This document shows, piece after piece, positions 59,680 to 64,000 of a DNA stretch of 64,000 nucleotides (its first letter is position 1; every line of letters begins with the position of its first letter). A program made the translations under genes and the position numbers. Source of the DNA: an uncultured Pirellulaceae bacterium. Lineage in GTDB: Bacteria; Planctomycetota; Planctomycetia; Pirellulales; Pirellulaceae. The DNA lies in assembly GCA_937921995.1 (NCBI GenBank), contig CAKZVF010000085.1, positions 1 to 64,000 of the forward strand, written 5' to 3'. The notes under the pieces were generated by a model. The model made no database searches. It was not told where the DNA came from and worked only from the letters and a program-made list of their open reading frames with translations.

Positions 59680-60525
59680 ATGCGAAAACACAACCAGCAA
59701 ATCAATCGGCGGCAATGGATTATAAAAACGAGTGCTTGGTCGGCGGGCGCGGTTTCGTCATGCGCTTGTTTGGGAGGCTGCCGCAGCACGCCGGTGACGG
59801 GGCGGCGACAGTTGATCCTGGTGCCCGAAAGTCAAGAGATGGCGTTGGGCGTTCAGGCGTTTGAAGAAACGATCCAAAGCGAACCGCTGTCCCAGAACGC
59901 GCGGCTGGTCGCGATGGTCCGTCGCGTCGGGCAGCGCATTGCGGGCATCGCCGGACGCGATGATTTCCAATGGGATTTTCAATTAATCAGCAGCGCCGAA
60001 CAAAATGCGTTTTGTTTGCCCGGTGGCAAGGTCGCGGTGTACGAAGGCATCTTGCCGGTGTGCGTCGACGAAGCGGGGTTGGCGGTGGTAATGTCTCACG
60101 AGATCGCCCATGCGCTCGCGCGGCACGGTGGGGAACGGATGAGCCAGACGATGGTCGTCGACGGGGCCAAGCGCGTGGCCAGTCAGTTGGCGGGGAAGTA
60201 TATTCCCGACAAACAAGCGCTGCTGATGCAGGCCTATGGTGTGGGAACGAAGTACGGCGTGCTGCTGCCTTATAATCGCCGGCAGGAATCCGAGGCGGAT
60301 GAGATCGGGCTGACGTTGATGGCTCAAGCGGGATATGACCCGACGGTGGCTCCCGCGTTTTGGAATCGCTTTGGGGAGTCAAAGGGAGCTGCGACGGCCG
60401 AGTTTCTTTCAACGCATCCTTCGGACCAACGCAGGTCTGCGGATCTGCTGGCGAAGATGGATGCGGCGATGGAGATTTATCAGGGAGTGCCGAATAAGGT
60501 AGGGCGAGGCGAAGGGATTTCGTGA
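59680..60525 (+). CDS. M48-family metallopeptidase (secreted/lipoprotein)
   Basis: VVMSHEIAHALARHGGERMSQ zinc motif; NRRQESEADEIGLTLMAQAGYDP. Confidence 0.92.
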   Translation: MRKHNQQINRRQWIIKTSAWSAGAVSSCACLGGCRSTPVTGRRQLILVPESQEMALGVQAFEETIQSEPLSQNARLVAMVRRVGQRIAGIAGRDDFQWDFQLISSAEQNAFCLPGGKVAVYEGILPVCVDEAGLAVVMSHEIAHALARHGGERMSQTMVVDGAKRVASQLAGKYIPDKQALLMQAYGVGTKYGVLLPYNRRQESEADEIGLTLMAQAGYDPTVAPAFWNRFGESKGAATAEFLSTHPSDQRRSADLLAKMDAAMEIYQGVPNKVGRGEGIS

Positions 60526-60543
60526 GCGGATAGAGGATGTGGA

Positions 60544-60662
60544 ATTTCCAATTTCTAATTTCCAAATCCCAAATCCCAAATCCCAAATTCAAAATCCCAA
60601 ATCCCAAATTTAAAATTCAAAATTCAAAATTCAAAATTCAAAATTCGAGATTCGAGATTCGT
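60544..60662. repeat. Heptanucleotide repeat tract, 17 heptads
   Basis: ATTTCCA ATTTCTA ATTTCCA (AATCCCA)3 AATTCAA (AATCCCA)2 AATTTAA (AATTCAA)4 AATTCGA GATTCGA GATTCGT in unbroken 7-nt phase. Confidence 0.95.
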
Positions 60663-60743
60663 GGCCCTGCCCGTGAAACATTCGCCAGATCTTCCGGTTA
60701 AGACAACAGATTCAATTGTCTAAAAATTTCTTCCCCCACGCCC

Positions 60744-61232
60744 ATGATCGAATACCCCTTTGACTTCGCTACCAAAATCAAAGTTCACAAATTTGGGCGG
60801 ATGAACTACACCGTGGCCTATCTGCCCAAGCCATTAATCGCCGCCCTGCCGCTGAAGGAGCATCCTCGGCTGCGGGTCGAAGGCGAGATCAACGGCGATC
60901 GTTTTGGGGGGGCTCTCCATCCCGCCCAAGGCAAATGGTATGTGTTGCTGCCCCGGCGGAGACTAAAAAAACTTCGGCTGAGCGTTGGCGATGAGGTTTA
61001 CATCGCTTTTGAGATCGCTGATCAAGAAGCCGTCGATGTGCCTGAAGAGCTGCGGCATGCTTTGGCCGTCAACCCAAAGGCGGAATCCATTTGGAAAACG
61101 TTGACCGCCGGCAAACGTCGGTCATTTGCCTTCCGCGTCTCATCCGCCAAGCGCGTCGAAACACGCGAACGCCGCATCGACGAGGTGCTGGACGCGATCG
61201 TCAACGGCCGGGAAACTCGACGATTTCGGTAG
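60744..61232 (+). CDS. YdeI/DUF1905-type protein
   Basis: YTVAYLPKPLIAALPLKEHPRLRVEGEINGDRFGGALHPAQGKWYVLLPRRRLKKL; C-terminal AGKRRSFAFRVSSAKRVETRERRI. Confidence 0.8.
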   Translation: MIEYPFDFATKIKVHKFGRMNYTVAYLPKPLIAALPLKEHPRLRVEGEINGDRFGGALHPAQGKWYVLLPRRRLKKLRLSVGDEVYIAFEIADQEAVDVPEELRHALAVNPKAESIWKTLTAGKRRSFAFRVSSAKRVETRERRIDEVLDAIVNGRETRRFR

Positions 61233-61396
61233 GGTTTACCGGTTTGTTAGAGCAAACTCGGGTTGATTGATGTTTTTTGGCTTCACCAACGAGCGAAGGC
61301 TTTGAATCGATCTGTGTTTTATTTACACTTCTTGAAATCGTTTTCGACTGTAAACGAAAAGTTTTGCAACTTCCAACCACCATCCCCGGAACATTT

Positions 61397-63364
61397 ATGG
61401 CCATCCTTGAAGTTACTCTGTTTGTGATCTTTGTGGTCGCAGTTATCGGTTACGGAATTTACCAAGGGAACAAGACCACCGGCGAGGCGGCAGAGGGGGA
61501 AGAAGCATCGGGCTACTTTCTGGCCGGCCGCGGGCTGACGTGGTGGTTGGTAGGATTCTCTTTGATCGCCGCCAATATTTCGACCGAGCAGTTCGTCGGG
61601 ATGTCGGGGGAAGCAGCCGACTGGTTGGGGATGGCGATCGCGTCTTATGAGTGGATGGCGGCGGTGACATTGGTCATTGTGGCGTTCATCTTTCTGCCAA
61701 AATTTCTCAAGGCCGGGATTTACACGGCACCGGAATTTTTAGAATACCGGTACGGGAAACTTTCGCGTTTGGTGATGGCGGTTGCGACCTTGGTGATTTT
61801 GGTGGGTGTGCCTACCGCATCGGTGATTTACTCCGGTGCCAAAGTCGTTTCGGTTTATTACTCAGATATTCCTATCTTGAACGATTTGACGTATGCCTGT
61901 TGGTTGATCGCAGGCCTGGCAGCGCTGTACGTTTTGATCGGTGGACTGAAGGCTTGTGCTTGGACGGATTTGGTTTGGGGAGCCTCTTTGATCTTGGGTG
62001 GATTGATTGTCGCCTACTTTGCGTTTGATAAACTCGGTTCGATGGACGCGGCGGAACTGGCCAAAACAGCGACCTTGAAAACGATCTCTGTTGAAGAACT
62101 CGAGGCCGCCGACAGCGTGACGCGATTCCAAATGCTGAACGCGGGTACCGCCGCTGAAGGTGGAAAGCTCCACATGGTTCGGCCGATCAACGATTCAAAG
62201 ATTCCTTGGAGTGCGTTGCTGTTGGGGCTGTGGATTCCTAACTTCTTTTATTGGGGATTGAATCAATTCATCATTCAACGGACGCTTGGTTCGAAATCTT
62301 TGGCCGAAGGGCAAAAGGGTATTATCTTTGCGGCGTTTCTGAAATTGATCGTGCCGTTTATCGTCGTCATTCCCGGCATCTTGGCTTTCAACATGTTCTC
62401 GGGGGACCTTCAATCAAGTGCCTCCGAAAAGAACAGTACCTTCTATTCAGAGGAAAATACGACACAGTGGTACGGAGTCAAAGAAGCCTTTGTTTCTCTC
62501 AAGCCTGAAGTTGCTGCCAAAGTGCTTCAGCACAATGCGACTTTGGCCGGTGAAGCCGCAACGACCACCGCTTCAAGTTCGGCTGCTGAGATCGCAGCCG
62601 AGATTAATCGACTGGGCGCCGTCGCAGGAACTGCCAAAGGCGAAGGCGTTGCTGGGGCACCGAAGGCGGGAACGTTGGCAGGATACGATTACGACGCTGC
62701 GTTCCCCGTGTTGTTGAAGAATCTGGTCAAGCCGTACCCTTATATATCTTGGTTTGTGTTGGCGGCGATTTTTGGAGCGGTTGTTTCTTCGCTGGCTTCG
62801 ATGCTGAATTCTGCATCAACGGTAGCGACGATGGACTTCTATCGCCAGATACACAAATCGGCGAATCAGAAGACGCTGGTTAACGTTGGACGCGTGTTTG
62901 TCATTCTCTTTGTTTTGATCGCGGCTTACATCGCACCGATGTTGGCCAGCCCCGCCTTTGGTGGAATCTTTACCTTCATCCAAGAATTCCAAGGCTTCAT
63001 CTCACCTGGCGTATTGGTCGTGTTCCTGTTGGGTGTGCTAGTCCCCCAAGCCCCAAAGTTCCTTGGTTGGTCAGGCATTTTACTGAACGTGTTCCTTTAC
63101 GGAGCACTGAAGTTTGGTTTAGGCGACGTCATCGTCGACAGCGGCCTCTGGTTCACGACCGAGATTTCGTTCTTGGATCGCATGGGGATCTGTTTCGTGG
63201 TGGTGTTGGCTTACTGTTTGATCTCGACCATTGTCAAACCTTTGAAGGAACCTGTGGTCCTACCGGTCAATGAGAACATGGACTTGGTTTCCAGCAAACT
63301 AGCGATGTTCGGCGGCGTGATTGTAATTGCACTCACCGCTGGTCTGTACTACATCTTCTGGTAG
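61397..63364 (+). CDS. Sodium:solute symporter (SSS/SGLT family)
   Basis: Start chosen at MAILEVTLFVIFVV; GYFLAGRGLTWWLVGFSLIAANISTEQFVGMSG; many TM segments. Confidence 0.92.
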   Translation: MAILEVTLFVIFVVAVIGYGIYQGNKTTGEAAEGEEASGYFLAGRGLTWWLVGFSLIAANISTEQFVGMSGEAADWLGMAIASYEWMAAVTLVIVAFIFLPKFLKAGIYTAPEFLEYRYGKLSRLVMAVATLVILVGVPTASVIYSGAKVVSVYYSDIPILNDLTYACWLIAGLAALYVLIGGLKACAWTDLVWGASLILGGLIVAYFAFDKLGSMDAAELAKTATLKTISVEELEAADSVTRFQMLNAGTAAEGGKLHMVRPINDSKIPWSALLLGLWIPNFFYWGLNQFIIQRTLGSKSLAEGQKGIIFAAFLKLIVPFIVVIPGILAFNMFSGDLQSSASEKNSTFYSEENTTQWYGVKEAFVSLKPEVAAKVLQHNATLAGEAATTTASSSAAEIAAEINRLGAVAGTAKGEGVAGAPKAGTLAGYDYDAAFPVLLKNLVKPYPYISWFVLAAIFGAVVSSLASMLNSASTVATMDFYRQIHKSANQKTLVNVGRVFVILFVLIAAYIAPMLASPAFGGIFTFIQEFQGFISPGVLVVFLLGVLVPQAPKFLGWSGILLNVFLYGALKFGLGDVIVDSGLWFTTEISFLDRMGICFVVVLAYCLISTIVKPLKEPVVLPVNENMDLVSSKLAMFGGVIVIALTAGLYYIFW

Positions 63365-63391
63365 GTCATCCGGTTAAGAGGCATTCAAAAA

Positions 63392-63423
63392 AATCCGCCC
63401 CAAACAGTTTTTGGAGGCGGATT
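63392..63423 (+). terminator. Rho-independent terminator after the SSS symporter (also usable on the minus strand)
   Basis: AATCCGCCCCAAA...TTTGGAGGCGGATTTTTTATTTT. Confidence 0.8.
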
Positions 63424-63465
63424 TTTTATTTTGAAAGTGGCGAGAGCTGCTGCATCATCGACACT

Positions 63466-63831
63466 CTACAGATCGACAACGATGTCGCTGGCGAAGAGGG
63501 CTTCGCGGACGTTTTTAAATTTGATCACAAAATGGTTTTCGGTGCCTTTGTTGATCTCGATCGTGTCGCCGTGAAACAAAGCATCGTCCACGCTGTAGCC
63601 GCGCAGGTCGATGTAGTCGTGGCCGTGATTGCCGTCGATGACGACCACATCTCCGGCGTGGATCATCACCGGCAAGCGATCGTCGCTGCGCCGGTGGGCG
63701 TCGGTGGCAAATTGCTCTGCTGGTGTGTTGCCTTTTGAAGGGCGAACCGTTAACGGCTGCAGGTGAACGGCGGCTCTGACCGGATCCGAATGAGCGCTCT
63801 CAACGCCAGAAAACTTTGAAGAATAATTCAT
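63466..63831 (-). CDS. Small conserved hypothetical protein
   Basis: 121 aa ORF convergent to the SSS gene, after a bidirectional terminator. Confidence 0.65.
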   Translation of the reverse strand: MNYSSKFSGVESAHSDPVRAAVHLQPLTVRPSKGNTPAEQFATDAHRRSDDRLPVMIHAGDVVVIDGNHGHDYIDLRGYSVDDALFHGDTIEINKGTENHFVIKFKNVREALFASDIVVDL

Positions 63832-64000
63832 TTGATTAGAAACGTTAGGAAGGAGGGATATACGTCCGAATTGAGTGAGAACCTTGACGATTTTTAATCT
63901 TGGTCAGGTTCTTTTATCGGGAGGAGTTTGCCGCTACTTGACGTTAACGAGATTTATGTTCGCTTTGAGTGGCAATTAGTGGCAGTTGGTAGGAAACGCT

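Overview
Planctomycete-type chromosomal window (Rhodopirellula/Pirellula-like, judged from DUF1559 pilin-like proteins, LEPR-XLL-type giant surface proteins and the kinase/LRR repertoire). It carries housekeeping genes: obg-coaX-mnmE-like, rpmA, mtnA, lysC, tyrS, galK, pyrC, uvrB, recQ, an M48 protease, an SSS symporter and an ABC sugar transporter. It also has a ~18.5 kb block of four giant repeat/adhesin-like genes and one complete IS1380-family insertion sequence. The most notable signal is a DsbD-type thiol:disulfide interchange gene (12268..14751, minus). The ORF track splits it at an in-frame UGA that sits exactly where the first Cys of the thioredoxin-domain CxxC motif should be (ADW-UGA-ATCK). 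The frame stays open for 119 more codons encoding the rest of the thioredoxin domain. A 7-bp perfect stem with a G-starting apical loop lies 23 nt after the UGA, as expected for a bacterial SECIS. This is a strong candidate for an unannotated selenoprotein DsbD. Other points of interest: a secreted VCCP(AP)n cysteine-rich protein beside it, a ten-copy ~47-aa repeat in a 1375-aa protein, a modular paralogue array, a short MnmE-like GTPase lacking the C-terminal CxGK end, a pyrC with no canonical start at its homologous N-terminus, heptanucleotide repeat tracts, and REP-like elements, one of them interrupted by the IS. No rRNA, tRNA or CRISPR was recognised. No searches or folding programs were run.
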